Positions 9,315-18,848 of a stretch of 64,000 nt of DNA are shown here, in pieces. Position numbers and translations under genes: made by a program. The notes under the pieces are model-generated. The model saw nothing but the letters and a program-made list of their open reading frames with translations, did no database searches and was not told the DNA's origin. The number at the start of each line of letters is the position of its first letter. Within the stretch, counting starts at the first letter, position 1. The stretch is from Bacteroidota bacterium. Its GTDB lineage: Bacteria > Bacteroidota > Bacteroidia > Chitinophagales > Chitinophagaceae. The stretch is taken from assembly GCA_947460595.1 (NCBI GenBank), contig CANHGS010000010.1, forward strand, positions 52,508-116,507. Reading direction: 5' to 3'.

Positions 9315-9340
9315 TTGGCAGCAGATTGGGATTACCTTTG
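9315..9340 (+). promoter_or_regulatory. Bacteroidota-type promoter of the ABC-F gene
   Basis: TTG at 9315-9317 is followed after a short spacer by TACCTTTG at 9333-9340, matching the -33 TTG and -7 TAnnTTTG elements of the Bacteroidota primary sigma factor. The predicted transcript start is about 17 bases before the ATG at 9364, and the box lies inside the longer open frame, arguing for the shorter start. Confidence 0.65.
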
Positions 9341-9363
9341 CGCCCTTAAATAATTGTTACAAG

Positions 9364-11307
9364 ATGTTGATAGGTCTGCAAAATGTTACGTTTGAATTTG
9401 GTGCAAGGGTTATAGTGGAAGACGCCACCTGGCATATTCAACCCGGTGATAGAATTGGTTTGATTGGTTATAATGGAACTGGAAAATCAACCCTTCTAAA
9501 AGTATTGGTAGGAGAATATACCCCGTCTAAAGGAACCGTAGAAAAAGGCAAGGATACATCCATTGGATACCTACACCAAGACCTGTTGAGTTTTGACACC
9601 AATGACAATATCACAGAAGTGGCTTTAAGTGCTTTTGAAAGAGTGCGTCAGTTGGAAAAAGAAATTGAAACCCTTGGTCTGGAATTAGAGAAAGATTCTG
9701 AGAACGAATCATTACTGATAAAATATACCGATGCGCTTCATGAATTGGATGTTTTGGATGGATATAATATTCACCACAAAGCAGAAGAAGTGTTGCACGG
9801 CCTTGGGTTTAGTAACGATGACTTGGCAAGACCCTACAAAGAATTTAGTGGGGGTTGGAGAATGCGCGTTTTGCTAGCCAAAATGATCTTACAACAACCA
9901 GACGTCTTGTTAATGGATGAACCTACCAACCACTTAGACTTACCGTCTATTGAATGGTTAGAAAAATACTTATTACATTATAAGGGAAGTGTGGTCATTG
10001 TTAGCCACGATAAATTCTTCCTAAATAGGATGGTCAATAAGATTGTTGAGGTCTACCAACAACAATTACATATCTATACTGGAGACTATGAATTCTATGA
10101 GCAGGAGAAAATGATCCGCATAGACATGCAACAAAAGGCATTCGAGAATCAACAGGATTATATTCGTCAACAGGAAAGATTTATTGAAAGATTTAAGGCA
10201 AAAGCTAGTAAAGCTGCTCAAGCTCAGAGCGTACAAAAAAGACTGGATAAAATTGAAAAAATTGAGGACGTACAATTGGAACGACCAGATTTGAGAATCA
10301 ATTTTCAATTAGACAAAGTTCCCGGCAAAACACTTGTAACCCTGAAAGAGGTTAGTAAAAATTTTGGCAGAATCAATATCGTTGACCATACTAGTGCGGA
10401 AATTGACCGTGGAGATAAGATTGCCTTAATTGGAGCCAATGGTAAGGGTAAATCAACCGTATTGCGCATGGTAGCTGGAACGGAATCATTTACAGGTGAG
10501 CGAGTTTGGGGGCATAATGTAGAAGAAAGCTTTTATGCACAGCACCAATTAGAAGCATTGACAATGACCAATACTATTCTGGAAGAAATGCAATCCTGTG
10601 GTAGCAAAAAGTCAGATGTGGAACTCAGAAGTTTAATGGGTGCCTTCTTATTTGGCGGTGACGATATTGACAAAAAAATCAGGGTCTTGAGTGGAGGAGA
10701 GAAAGCGCGCGTAGCACTTGCAAAGACCATTGTTAGCAAAGCCAATTTTCTGATTCTAGATGAACCTACCAACCACTTAGACATGCACTCAGTGGAACTT
10801 TTAGCAGATGCTCTAAATAAATATGAGGGAAGTATTGTATTGGTAAGTCACGACCGTTATTTTATCTCTAAAACCGCCAACAAAATCTGGGAGATTATAG
10901 ACAATCAGATAAAAGAGTTTAAAGGCACTTATCAGGAATGGGTAGAATGGAATGAACGCATGGCAAAGAAAGAACAAGAAAATGCCCGTAATGAAGCCAA
11001 GATAGAAAAAACTGAACCTAAACCGGAGCCCAAGAAACAACAACCTACAGGTCCCATTAATAAAGACTTCCAAAAAGAGATACAGAAACAGCAAAAATTA
11101 TTGCAACAAATTGAATCCAACTTAAATAAAATCAAGACCGAGAAATTACGTATTGAAGCCGCTATGGGGGATCCTGCCAACTATGCAGACAGAAATAAAT
11201 TTGTACAATTAGAAGCCGATTACAAAAAAGTGCAAACTGAATATAATAATCATAATGCGGAATATGAAAAAGCATTTGAAAAATTAGTAGAACTGGAATC
11301 TGCTTAA
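9364..11307 (+). CDS. ABC-F family ATPase (Uup/YheS type)
   Basis: The 647-residue soluble protein has two ABC modules and no membrane segment. Module 1 shows Walker A GYNGTGKST, signature FSGGWRMRVLLAK and Walker B LLMDEPTNHLD; module 2 shows GANGKGKST, LSGGEKARVALAK and LILDEPTNHLD. Between them lies the charged ABC-F linker (about 250-315), and a coiled-coil C-terminus follows a Lys/Glu/Pro-rich hinge (about 545-645). ABC-F proteins act on the ribosome in translation or antibiotic protection rather than in transport. I use the ATG at 9364 because the open frame upstream contains the promoter. Subfamily assignment is tentative. Confidence 0.93.
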   Translation: MLIGLQNVTFEFGARVIVEDATWHIQPGDRIGLIGYNGTGKSTLLKVLVGEYTPSKGTVEKGKDTSIGYLHQDLLSFDTNDNITEVALSAFERVRQLEKEIETLGLELEKDSENESLLIKYTDALHELDVLDGYNIHHKAEEVLHGLGFSNDDLARPYKEFSGGWRMRVLLAKMILQQPDVLLMDEPTNHLDLPSIEWLEKYLLHYKGSVVIVSHDKFFLNRMVNKIVEVYQQQLHIYTGDYEFYEQEKMIRIDMQQKAFENQQDYIRQQERFIERFKAKASKAAQAQSVQKRLDKIEKIEDVQLERPDLRINFQLDKVPGKTLVTLKEVSKNFGRINIVDHTSAEIDRGDKIALIGANGKGKSTVLRMVAGTESFTGERVWGHNVEESFYAQHQLEALTMTNTILEEMQSCGSKKSDVELRSLMGAFLFGGDDIDKKIRVLSGGEKARVALAKTIVSKANFLILDEPTNHLDMHSVELLADALNKYEGSIVLVSHDRYFISKTANKIWEIIDNQIKEFKGTYQEWVEWNERMAKKEQENARNEAKIEKTEPKPEPKKQQPTGPINKDFQKEIQKQQKLLQQIESNLNKIKTEKLRIEAAMGDPANYADRNKFVQLEADYKKVQTEYNNHNAEYEKAFEKLVELESA

Positions 11308-11403
11308 TGATTTTTTTATTAATATACGTTTGAGATAATGATAGGTATTTCACTAAAATGAGACTATAACATTTTTTGTATCTTGCAATAACAAGCAATT
11401 AAC

Positions 11404-11931
11404 ATGGAGAAAAACAAAGCACTGGTAGGAATTGTCATGGGAAGTGACAGTGATTTAAAGATTATGCAAGACGCTGCCAAAATTCTGGAGCATTTTTCCA
11501 TACCCTTTGAATTAACCGTAGTTTCTGCGCACCGTACTCCATTAAGAATGGTTGAATATGCCCAAACTGCCCGTGACAGGGGACTAAAAATCATCATTGC
11601 TGGAGCCGGTGGTGCGGCACATTTACCAGGTATGATTGCTGCAATTACCAGTTTACCGGTAATTGGAGTTCCTGTAAAATCTTCCAATTCCATTGATGGT
11701 TGGGATTCCATTCTATCTATTTTACAAATGCCAAATGGAGTTCCTGTTGCAACAGTTGCACTTAACGCCGCTAAGAATGCTGGTATTCTTGCCGCACAAA
11801 TGATTGGGGCTTTTGACCAAAAAACAGGAGATGCAATGATTACTTACAAAGCAGAAATGCTAAGTGAAGTTGAACTCAAAATAAAAAACTTGCAACAAGA
11901 TTGGCCCAATGGATTTGACAAGAACGACTAG
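11404..11931 (+). CDS. purE: N5-carboxyaminoimidazole ribonucleotide mutase
   Basis: The 175-residue protein matches PurE class I: GIVMGSDSDLKIMQDA near the N-terminus, VVSAHRTP with the catalytic His, and AGAGGAAHLPGMIA. It converts N5-CAIR to CAIR in purine synthesis. The usual partner purK is not next to it in this window. Its TAG stop overlaps the stop of the convergent bshC gene by three bases. The start ATG is preceded by an AT-rich leader with no strong Shine-Dalgarno, usual for this phylum. Confidence 0.96.
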   Translation: MEKNKALVGIVMGSDSDLKIMQDAAKILEHFSIPFELTVVSAHRTPLRMVEYAQTARDRGLKIIIAGAGGAAHLPGMIAAITSLPVIGVPVKSSNSIDGWDSILSILQMPNGVPVATVALNAAKNAGILAAQMIGAFDQKTGDAMITYKAEMLSEVELKIKNLQQDWPNGFDKND

Positions 11932-13529
11932 TCTTGAACCACAATGGTAAACTGCATGTCTAACGCAGGAGATGCATCAAAAATGGTTTGCATCCAAGAT
12001 TGACCATATTTACTATACTCAGTAGAAAAGTTGTATACTCTTTCTTGCAATGAATTGCCTGGAAATAATCCAGTTTTCAAATTTTCAATTTGTCTTGCTG
12101 CTACCTCATGTTGTAATCGTTCTGCTCGGAGTATTTTTTTCTCCAATTCCTTCAATCGCTTTGCTGATTTGGTTTGTAAAGTCTCAACATGAGCCACTAA
12201 TGTGCTATCCACTTTTGTAACTACCAATTTAAGCTGTTCGTATACAGACCAAATTCCTGTCATTTCAGCTTCAATTTCCAATTGGTGTTGGGTATGTTTT
12301 TTTACGTACTGATTCAACAAGTTTAAATCATGCTGAAACAAGGCTTCCACACTTATATTTAGCTGATGCATTTGTTGGAATTGTTTTGCAGAAACTTGCA
12401 AGAATGAATTTCTTAGAATCAATACGGGATAAGGAATACCTACGGTTTCAAAGACCGATTTTAATTCTAACCAATAAGCCAACTCTCCCCCACCTCCAAT
12501 AAATGCCACATTGGGTAAAACAGTTTCTTGAAAACCTCCTCTCAAAATAACATTGGCACTAAATCTATCAGGATGAGTGTCTAATTCCAATAAGATCTGT
12601 TCTTGGGTAAATTTAAGGCCTAATGCTTTTACCTCATAGATATCGCACTGTAATTCTAATCGTTCTCTCTTGTCTTCTATTAAATAAAAAAGGTTAAGAT
12701 CTCTACCGCCGGCTTGAACCTTATAATGTTCTTCTAATGCTTTAGCAGTAATAGTAACCGCTTTCTGAGAAAAACCTTCTATTAATTCTTTTTTTACAAC
12801 AGCATGGTAGTTTTTTTTCAATGCTGCATTATCTGGAATAAAAACCAATACCCCAAAATCAGCAAATAAATGATTCACCAATTCCAATGTAGCTAATTGA
12901 ATAGTTCTTCCTTCTTGATAGCACTTCTTGAATAACTGAACTAATTGAATCCCATGTTCTAGAACCCCAATCTGCCCTTCAATGGCATGAATCAATTGCA
13001 AAAAGGCTTTATCCACTTTCATTCTTCCTACCGCACCTGTTTGTTGGGTCTTCCATTTTAAAGGGGAACCACCTACATTGAGAGATCCAATTTCATCCAG
13101 ATCAGCGTCTTCACTACCCATATAATACACTGGAACAAAATTATTTTCCGGCATTTCAACGGACAAGTATTCCGCCAATTTAACTGCGTGTAAAATTTTA
13201 TAGATAAAATAGAGTGGCCCTGTAAAAATATTGGGTTGGTGTGCGGTGGTAATAGTAAAGGTATTTTCCGCTAATAATGCATCTAGATGCTTACTGGTTT
13301 TGGTTGATAATTCCAATCCAGTGTATTGTTCTTTTAGTTGAGCTACCAATAGTGATCTAGGAGTTGCAAATTGCTGCCTAGCTGTAATAGCATGCTTAAT
13401 TCCTTCCAAATTAGGAGGATGCTGGTAAAATGGCTTTAGGGTTTCAGCACCTGAAAGATAGTCTGAGACAATTTTGGAAAAATATCCTGTGCTTTGGTAA
13501 GACAAACTTAATTGGTCAAAATTGCTCAT
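11928..13529 (-). CDS. bshC: Bacillithiol biosynthesis cysteine ligase-like protein BshC
   Basis: The 533-residue protein fits BshC: the nucleotide-binding segment TTAHQPNIFTGPLYFIYKI (residues near 95), MGSEDADLDEIG, and FIGGGGELAYWLELK, with a long C-terminal coiled coil carrying alternating Lys/Glu before the final segment. BshC adds cysteine to glucosaminyl-malate in the last step of bacillithiol synthesis. The glycosyltransferase and deacetylase genes bshA/bshB are not in the window. Length matches the family. Gene context (purE, hydroxyproline genes) gives no functional link. Confidence 0.92.
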   Translation of the reverse strand: MSNFDQLSLSYQSTGYFSKIVSDYLSGAETLKPFYQHPPNLEGIKHAITARQQFATPRSLLVAQLKEQYTGLELSTKTSKHLDALLAENTFTITTAHQPNIFTGPLYFIYKILHAVKLAEYLSVEMPENNFVPVYYMGSEDADLDEIGSLNVGGSPLKWKTQQTGAVGRMKVDKAFLQLIHAIEGQIGVLEHGIQLVQLFKKCYQEGRTIQLATLELVNHLFADFGVLVFIPDNAALKKNYHAVVKKELIEGFSQKAVTITAKALEEHYKVQAGGRDLNLFYLIEDKRERLELQCDIYEVKALGLKFTQEQILLELDTHPDRFSANVILRGGFQETVLPNVAFIGGGGELAYWLELKSVFETVGIPYPVLILRNSFLQVSAKQFQQMHQLNISVEALFQHDLNLLNQYVKKHTQHQLEIEAEMTGIWSVYEQLKLVVTKVDSTLVAHVETLQTKSAKRLKELEKKILRAERLQHEVAARQIENLKTGLFPGNSLQERVYNFSTEYSKYGQSWMQTIFDASPALDMQFTIVVQD

Positions 13530-13660
13530 AGGGAATAAAAATACAATTTACAGTAAACAAAACCTTTCATTCTTACAATTTCTAAATAGGATGGTTTATT
13601 ACATCAAACTATGGGCCAAGAACCTAAATGGCCTCATTATCTGTATCTGCCATTCAACCA

Positions 13661-14911
13661 TTAATCAAACCTATTGGGATCAAATGGACCAATATCCATG
13701 CTTAAGCTTTGCTCATTGATAATTTCATCTACTAATTTACCGGTTCCTGCACCCAAACTTAAACCTAACATGGAGTGCCCAGTTGCCATAACTAGGTTCT
13801 TCCATTGGCGAGTTTTACCCAGATAAGGAAGACCATCTGCAGAGCAAGGACGGTAGCCCCACCAAATCTTATCCATACTAGGCATGGCTACATCAAATTC
13901 TGGATAAAAGCGTTTTACTGCTGCCAATAAACCTTCTACCCTTTCCAATCTTGGAGGGGTTTTGGTGCTAGTAATTTCCATGGTTCCTCCAAAACGGATC
14001 TTGTTTCCATCCATGGGGGTTAGGGCCGCCCTACCTTCTAAGAGTACGGCTGGGTGATTGATTTTATAGGGCGAATCCTCCAGTGTTACGGAATAACCCC
14101 TTCCTGGCATTAATGGTATTTTCACTTTTAATGTTGCTGCCAATTCTCTTGACCAAGAACCTGTAGCCATTACAACCGCATCTGAATCAAAAGCTGTGGC
14201 ACCTGCCATAACCTTGGTGATTTTTCCAGCTGCATGTTCAAAACCAGTGACCTCTGTATTTTTAATAATCTGCACGCCTACCTGTTGTAAATGTGCCAAT
14301 AATTGTTGCATTAATTTATTGGGATACAAGTGTGCATCACATTTAAAATGAATAGCACCTTTAGCTATAATCCTTGCCTGTGGCTCCAAAGCCTGCAATT
14401 GATCAAAGTTCAGAAGCGCTGTATCTAATAGACCAAGTTCCTGCGCTTTAGCTACGGTATGATGCGCGTGCTCAGCTCCTTTATCTGTTTGAAAAATTTC
14501 TAAGAGACCTTTTTGTTCAAATGCAAAATTGAATTGCGGAAGACTTGACATGTCTTCATACATTTTTTTACTCAAGATGGCAACATCTCTTAATGGTACT
14601 GCCGCTTTTTCAACGTGTTCTTCTGTAGCAGAACGCATGAATTTTAATCCCCAATCTATAAGTCCAAGGTCTAATCTAGGTTGTACATAAAAAGGACTTT
14701 TTGAATTCCACATCCACTTCAATCCTTGAACCACAATACCCGGTGTTGCCAAAGGAATAAAATGACTAGGACAAACATAACCTGCATTGCCATAAGAACA
14801 GTTGTCACTGATATCCGTTTTGTCAATCACTGTTACCTGATGTCCACTTTGTTGAAGATAATAAGCACTACTTAAGCCAATAATTCCTCCTCCAATAATA
14901 ACCACTTTCAT
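13661..14911 (-). CDS. FAD-dependent D-amino-acid (cis-4-hydroxy-D-proline) dehydrogenase
   Basis: From the ATG at 14911 the product is 416 residues and opens with the FAD dinucleotide fold (MKVVIIGGGIIGLSSAYYL). It is a DadA/DAO-type enzyme, with GNAGYVCPSHF near residue 45 and a C-terminal FAD-contact segment (YRPCSADGLPYLG, ATGHSMLGLSLG). Its place directly after hydroxyproline epimerase, and near the deaminase and semialdehyde dehydrogenase, points to oxidation of cis-4-hydroxy-D-proline to pyrroline-4-hydroxy-2-carboxylate. By sequence alone it could be a general D-amino-acid dehydrogenase. The upstream in-frame ATG at 14932 is less likely because it adds residues before the FAD fold. 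Confidence 0.88.
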   Translation of the reverse strand: MKVVIIGGGIIGLSSAYYLQQSGHQVTVIDKTDISDNCSYGNAGYVCPSHFIPLATPGIVVQGLKWMWNSKSPFYVQPRLDLGLIDWGLKFMRSATEEHVEKAAVPLRDVAILSKKMYEDMSSLPQFNFAFEQKGLLEIFQTDKGAEHAHHTVAKAQELGLLDTALLNFDQLQALEPQARIIAKGAIHFKCDAHLYPNKLMQQLLAHLQQVGVQIIKNTEVTGFEHAAGKITKVMAGATAFDSDAVVMATGSWSRELAATLKVKIPLMPGRGYSVTLEDSPYKINHPAVLLEGRAALTPMDGNKIRFGGTMEITSTKTPPRLERVEGLLAAVKRFYPEFDVAMPSMDKIWWGYRPCSADGLPYLGKTRQWKNLVMATGHSMLGLSLGAGTGKLVDEIINEQSLSMDIGPFDPNRFD

Positions 14912-14958
14912 GTTCTGTATTTTAAAATGCAAATGTCGTAATTCCTACTTAAAATGGA

Positions 14959-16008
14959 CTAAATCACTTGAAATCCAAATGCATAAGGATCATCCTGACT
15001 ATCTATATTAATTTGGTTGTATCCATAGATTCTTGCCCAGCCTTCAATACTTGGGCGCATGGCTGGTTTTCCATCAACAAAAGTTTCCTCTTCTATTCTG
15101 CCATTGAATTTTGAACCAATAATACTCTCGTGAACAAATACCTCACCCTTCTTCAATAATCCCTTGGTATACCATTGGGCCATTCTGGCCGATGTACCCG
15201 TTCCGCAGGGCGATCTATCAATGGCTTTGTCTCCGTAAAATACCGCATTTCTTGCCGTTGAGCTAGGGTCAATCACCGATCCAGTCCATAAAATATGCGA
15301 ACATCCATTAATGGTTGGATTTTCCGGATGAACAAACTGATAATGCGCATTAATATTATTTCTCAAAGTAGCTGCCCAACCAATTAATTGTGATGCAGTA
15401 TGGTGTTCCAACCCTTTAAAATTGTCTTGTACGTCTACAATAGCGTAGAAATTTCCACCATAAGCCACATCAATAGTCAACTCTCCCAAGCCTTCACAAT
15501 GGGCCTTGATTTGGCTAGCTGCTAAATAAGCTGGCACATTGGTCAATTTTACCAATTTGACCTTCCCATCTTCTTGCTCGTAAGAAACCAAGACCAACCC
15601 AGCTGGGGTTTCCATGCGTACTTTTCCGGGTTCATGGGGTTTAACCAACCCTTCTTCAATGGCAATAGTAATGGTACCAATAGTACCATGACCGCACATG
15701 GGTAAACAACCACTGGTTTCAATAAACAAAACAGCTACATCATTAGCAGGATCATGTGGAGGATACAAGATGCTTCCGCTCATCATATCATGCCCGCGGG
15801 GTTCAAACATCAGGCCCTTTCTTATCCAGTCATATTCCTTTAAAAAATGCTGTCTTTTCTCACTCATATTAGCGCCTTCTAAAGCTGGCCCACCGGCAGC
15901 TACTACCCTTACGGGATTGCCACAAGTATGCGCGTCAATACAAAAAAAGTTATGACCTGGTTTGGTTTTATAAGGATGATAGGGAATGGTAATGGGTAAT
16001 TGAGCCAT
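14959..16008 (-). CDS. 4-hydroxyproline 2-epimerase (proline racemase family)
   Basis: The 349-residue protein is a proline racemase family member with both catalytic cysteines: C105 in MCGHGTIGT and C268 in DRSPCGTGTSAR. Having both marks it as an epimerase/racemase rather than the Cys/Thr hydroxyproline dehydratase. HTCGNPVRVVAAG near residue 27 is typical of 4-hydroxyproline epimerases. It converts trans-4-hydroxy-L-proline to the cis-D form, first step of the pathway. The dehydrogenase gene follows by 47 bases. The promoter region is shared with the divergent desaturase-family gene at 16077. Confidence 0.93.
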   Translation of the reverse strand: MAQLPITIPYHPYKTKPGHNFFCIDAHTCGNPVRVVAAGGPALEGANMSEKRQHFLKEYDWIRKGLMFEPRGHDMMSGSILYPPHDPANDVAVLFIETSGCLPMCGHGTIGTITIAIEEGLVKPHEPGKVRMETPAGLVLVSYEQEDGKVKLVKLTNVPAYLAASQIKAHCEGLGELTIDVAYGGNFYAIVDVQDNFKGLEHHTASQLIGWAATLRNNINAHYQFVHPENPTINGCSHILWTGSVIDPSSTARNAVFYGDKAIDRSPCGTGTSARMAQWYTKGLLKKGEVFVHESIIGSKFNGRIEEETFVDGKPAMRPSIEGWARIYGYNQINIDSQDDPYAFGFQVI

Positions 16009-16052
16009 GTTGAATATTATTGAATTTACAATAGAACCTACTTACATTTGTC

Positions 16053-16060
16053 TTTAGTCA
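16053..16060 (+). promoter_or_regulatory. TTTAGTCA site, partial copy of the candidate AraC operator
   Basis: TTTAGTCA lies in the 68-base divergent space between the epimerase and the desaturase-family gene. It repeats the TAGTCA core of the two sites beside the AraC gene (19798-19843). Only one half-copy is visible, so chance is possible. Confidence 0.3.
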
Positions 16061-16076
16061 AATAAACGATTGCTTT

Positions 16077-17345
16077 ATGGAACAATACGGAAAGATATTG
16101 CTAATTGCCATGCCTGTTTTCCTACTTTTAGTTTTATTTGAAAAATGGTGGGGGTGGTCAAAAGGACAGGACACTGTTCGCAATATGGACATGATTGCTT
16201 CTCTTAGTTCAGGCGTTACCAATGTTACCAAAGATGTATTAGGCTTGAGCATTACCATTATCAGTTACAGATGGATGGTAGATCACTTAGCCCTTGTTCA
16301 TGTATCATTTGGATATGGGTCTTATCTTATTGCTTTTATTGCCTTGGATTTAACAGGGTATTTGGTACACAGAATTGACCATGAATACAATTTTTTCTGG
16401 AACGCGCATATCATTCACCATAGTAGTGAAGAATATAATTTAGCCTGTGCCTTAAGACAGAGTATCTCTTCTTTTTTTAGGGTTTTCACCATTTTTCTTT
16501 TACCTGCAGCGCTTTTGGGCGTTCCTGCAACCGTCATTGGAATAGTGGCTCCCTTGCATTTATTTGCTCAATTCTGGTATCATACACGCCATATTACTAA
16601 AATGGGATTTTTAGAAAAAATCATTGTTACCCCATCTCACCATCGAGTACACCACGCCATTAATCCTGAATATCTAGACAAGAACTATGGTCAAATCTTC
16701 ATCTTCTGGGACAAATTATTTGGTACTTTTCAAGAAGAATTACCCCATATTCCAGCTGTTTATGGTATAACCAGACCAGTCAATACTTGGAATCCCATCA
16801 AGATTAATTTCATGCACGTAACACTTTTAATCAAAGACGCATGGAGAACCCAAAATTGGAAAGACAAATTTAGAATATGGCTTATGCCAACAGGTTGGCG
16901 TCCTAGTGATGTGGTTGAAAAATATCCCGTTTTTAAAATTGAAGACCCATACCATTTTGAAAAGTACGCTACTAAAAACAGTAGTGCTTTTAATGTATGG
17001 ATCTGGTTTCAATTATTAGTACTACTTGCCCTTGTCTCCTATCTCTTTGGCAATATTGCTAGTATTGGAAGCCCCGGAATCTTTATCTATGGAGCTTTTA
17101 TTTATCTATTTGTTTATAGTTTTACTGAACAAATGGATCAATCAAAACATGCATGGATTTGGGATTTACTCAAGACCATCATTGGTTTTACCATTTTATT
17201 ACAAACAGGTGATTGGTTTGGAGCAAAGTCAATTTTGCCTCAAACACCCTTTATCATTGGCATTTATTTGATTTGCGCTAGTATTGCCTGTTGGTATTTT
17301 AGTGTTAAAGAAGGCAAACAGCTTGTCAGCAAAGTTTCCGTATAG
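16077..17345 (+). CDS. Sterol desaturase / fatty acid hydroxylase superfamily membrane protein
   Basis: This 422-residue integral membrane protein carries the histidine clusters that bind the di-iron centre: HRIDHEYNFFWNAHIIHHSSEEYN (two clusters within about 25 residues; HRIDH and HIIHH), WYHTRHI and TPSHHRVHHAINPEYLDKNYG further on. Hydrophobic segments surround the core and at least three more follow residue 300. The family hydroxylates or desaturates lipids (sterols, sphingolipids, carotenoids, ether lipids); the substrate here is unknown. It is read opposite to, and sits between, the hydroxyproline genes, with no obvious pathway link. Confidence 0.88.
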   Translation: MEQYGKILLIAMPVFLLLVLFEKWWGWSKGQDTVRNMDMIASLSSGVTNVTKDVLGLSITIISYRWMVDHLALVHVSFGYGSYLIAFIALDLTGYLVHRIDHEYNFFWNAHIIHHSSEEYNLACALRQSISSFFRVFTIFLLPAALLGVPATVIGIVAPLHLFAQFWYHTRHITKMGFLEKIIVTPSHHRVHHAINPEYLDKNYGQIFIFWDKLFGTFQEELPHIPAVYGITRPVNTWNPIKINFMHVTLLIKDAWRTQNWKDKFRIWLMPTGWRPSDVVEKYPVFKIEDPYHFEKYATKNSSAFNVWIWFQLLVLLALVSYLFGNIASIGSPGIFIYGAFIYLFVYSFTEQMDQSKHAWIWDLLKTIIGFTILLQTGDWFGAKSILPQTPFIIGIYLICASIACWYFSVKEGKQLVSKVSV

Positions 17346-17365
17346 TTTCAAAGAGCTATTTAAAT

Positions 17366-18847
17366 TTACAACTGATACCTGCCATCTACCATACGCAATA
17401 TGCCCAATGGATTTTCTTCCTTCAAGGCCGCGGGTAATAGATTTGCTGGACAATTTTGAAAACTTACCGGTCTTACCCATCTTTTTACTGCATTAATTCC
17501 TACCGCAGTAAACCTTCCATCTGTGGAAGCTGGAAAAGGACCTCCATGTACCATACTGGGGCAAACTTCTACACCGGTAGGTACTCCATTAAACAAAACC
17601 CTTCCAGCTAAATAAGGGGCAAGCTGTATCAATTCTGAATATTGTTCAAAATCTTGATCCGTACCCATTAATGTGGTGGTAAGCTGACCAGCAATAGCCT
17701 GCCAAGCGGTTTTCAATTCTTTAAGGTCTTTACACTGAACCATCAATGCATAGGGACCAAACACTTCTTCATGCAACAATGGGTTCTCTAAGAATGATGC
17801 TCCAGAAACCGTTGCTAGAATAGGAATTGCTTGGCTATTGATAGTAGCACTTGTATTAGTAGTTTTTTGTTCCACACTTTGATGAGACAAAGCATTTGCA
17901 GCTTTGTTTTCATACGCTACTAAAATGCCCTTGTGCAACATAGAAGCCGGTGCAATAGCATTCATTTCTGTGCCAAGCTGATTGATAAATTCATTCAAAC
18001 TATCTGATGCAATTCCTAATAAAATACCTGGATTGGTACAAAACTGACCAACTCCCAGATTAATAGATCCTGCATATTGCTTAGCAATAGTTGCTGCATT
18101 TTTTGATAAAGTATCCGGTAATAATAAAACCGGATTGGTACTGCCCATTTCTGAGAATACCGGAATAGGATTTTTCCTTGCAGCTGCATAGTCAACTAAT
18201 GCCCTACCACCAGAATAGGAACCAGTAAATCCTACCGCAGCAGTGTTTGGATCTTGAACCAAGGCCTTGCCTGTTTCAAAAGAATCACTAGCCGTATGCT
18301 GAAAAACATGTTCTGGCATTTGACAGAACGCTGCTGCTTTTAAAACAGCAGATGCTACAAGTTGAGATGTTTTCAAATGGGCTGGATGTGCTTTTACTAC
18401 TACCGGACATCCTGCAGCCAGCGCACTAGCGGTATCGCCACCAGCAGTTGAATAGGCATATGGAAAATTACTAGCACCAAATACCACTACAGGTCCAATA
18501 CCTACCAACATTTTACGAATATCTGGTTTAGGCGGGGTTTTGTCCGCAATAGCATGATCAATGGTTGCTTCCACCCAATGTCCATCACGCAGCATTTGAG
18601 CAAACATGCGTAATTGCATAGTAGTCCTTCCTCTTTCTCCTGTAAGTCTAGCCAGTGGTAGATTGGTTTCTTGCATGGTTATGTGCAATAATTCCTCACC
18701 CAGTGCTTCTATTTCAAATGCAATTCTTTCTAAAAAATCAGCTTTAATACCGTCTGGCACTGCTTGAAATTTTTGAAAAGCCAGTTTGGCATTGTTCATC
18801 AACAAGGCCGTTTCTGGTAAATTAGTTGAACTATTTTCTTGATTCAT
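17366..18847 (-). CDS. 2,5-dioxovalerate (2-oxoglutarate semialdehyde) dehydrogenase
   Basis: The 493-residue aldehyde dehydrogenase has the catalytic Cys in GVGQFCTNPG, the general-base Glu in VFSEMGSTNP and a cofactor segment GASNFPYAYSTAGGD. FSEMGSTNPV and the GPVVVFGASNFP pattern are typical of the KGSADH-III/araE-like group rather than of betaine or succinate semialdehyde enzymes. It oxidises 2-oxoglutarate semialdehyde to 2-oxoglutarate, the last hydroxyproline step. It starts one base after the deaminase stop, so the two are translationally close and surely co-transcribed. NADP preference is likely but not shown. Confidence 0.92.
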   Translation of the reverse strand: MNQENSSTNLPETALLMNNAKLAFQKFQAVPDGIKADFLERIAFEIEALGEELLHITMQETNLPLARLTGERGRTTMQLRMFAQMLRDGHWVEATIDHAIADKTPPKPDIRKMLVGIGPVVVFGASNFPYAYSTAGGDTASALAAGCPVVVKAHPAHLKTSQLVASAVLKAAAFCQMPEHVFQHTASDSFETGKALVQDPNTAAVGFTGSYSGGRALVDYAAARKNPIPVFSEMGSTNPVLLLPDTLSKNAATIAKQYAGSINLGVGQFCTNPGILLGIASDSLNEFINQLGTEMNAIAPASMLHKGILVAYENKAANALSHQSVEQKTTNTSATINSQAIPILATVSGASFLENPLLHEEVFGPYALMVQCKDLKELKTAWQAIAGQLTTTLMGTDQDFEQYSELIQLAPYLAGRVLFNGVPTGVEVCPSMVHGGPFPASTDGRFTAVGINAVKRWVRPVSFQNCPANLLPAALKEENPLGILRMVDGRYQL

Positions 18848-18848
18848 A

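Noticed and set aside
13522..13719. 65-codon open frame on the plus strand
   Set aside because: Runs from the bshC start into the FAD dehydrogenase 3' end; composition is not protein-like and it has no motif.
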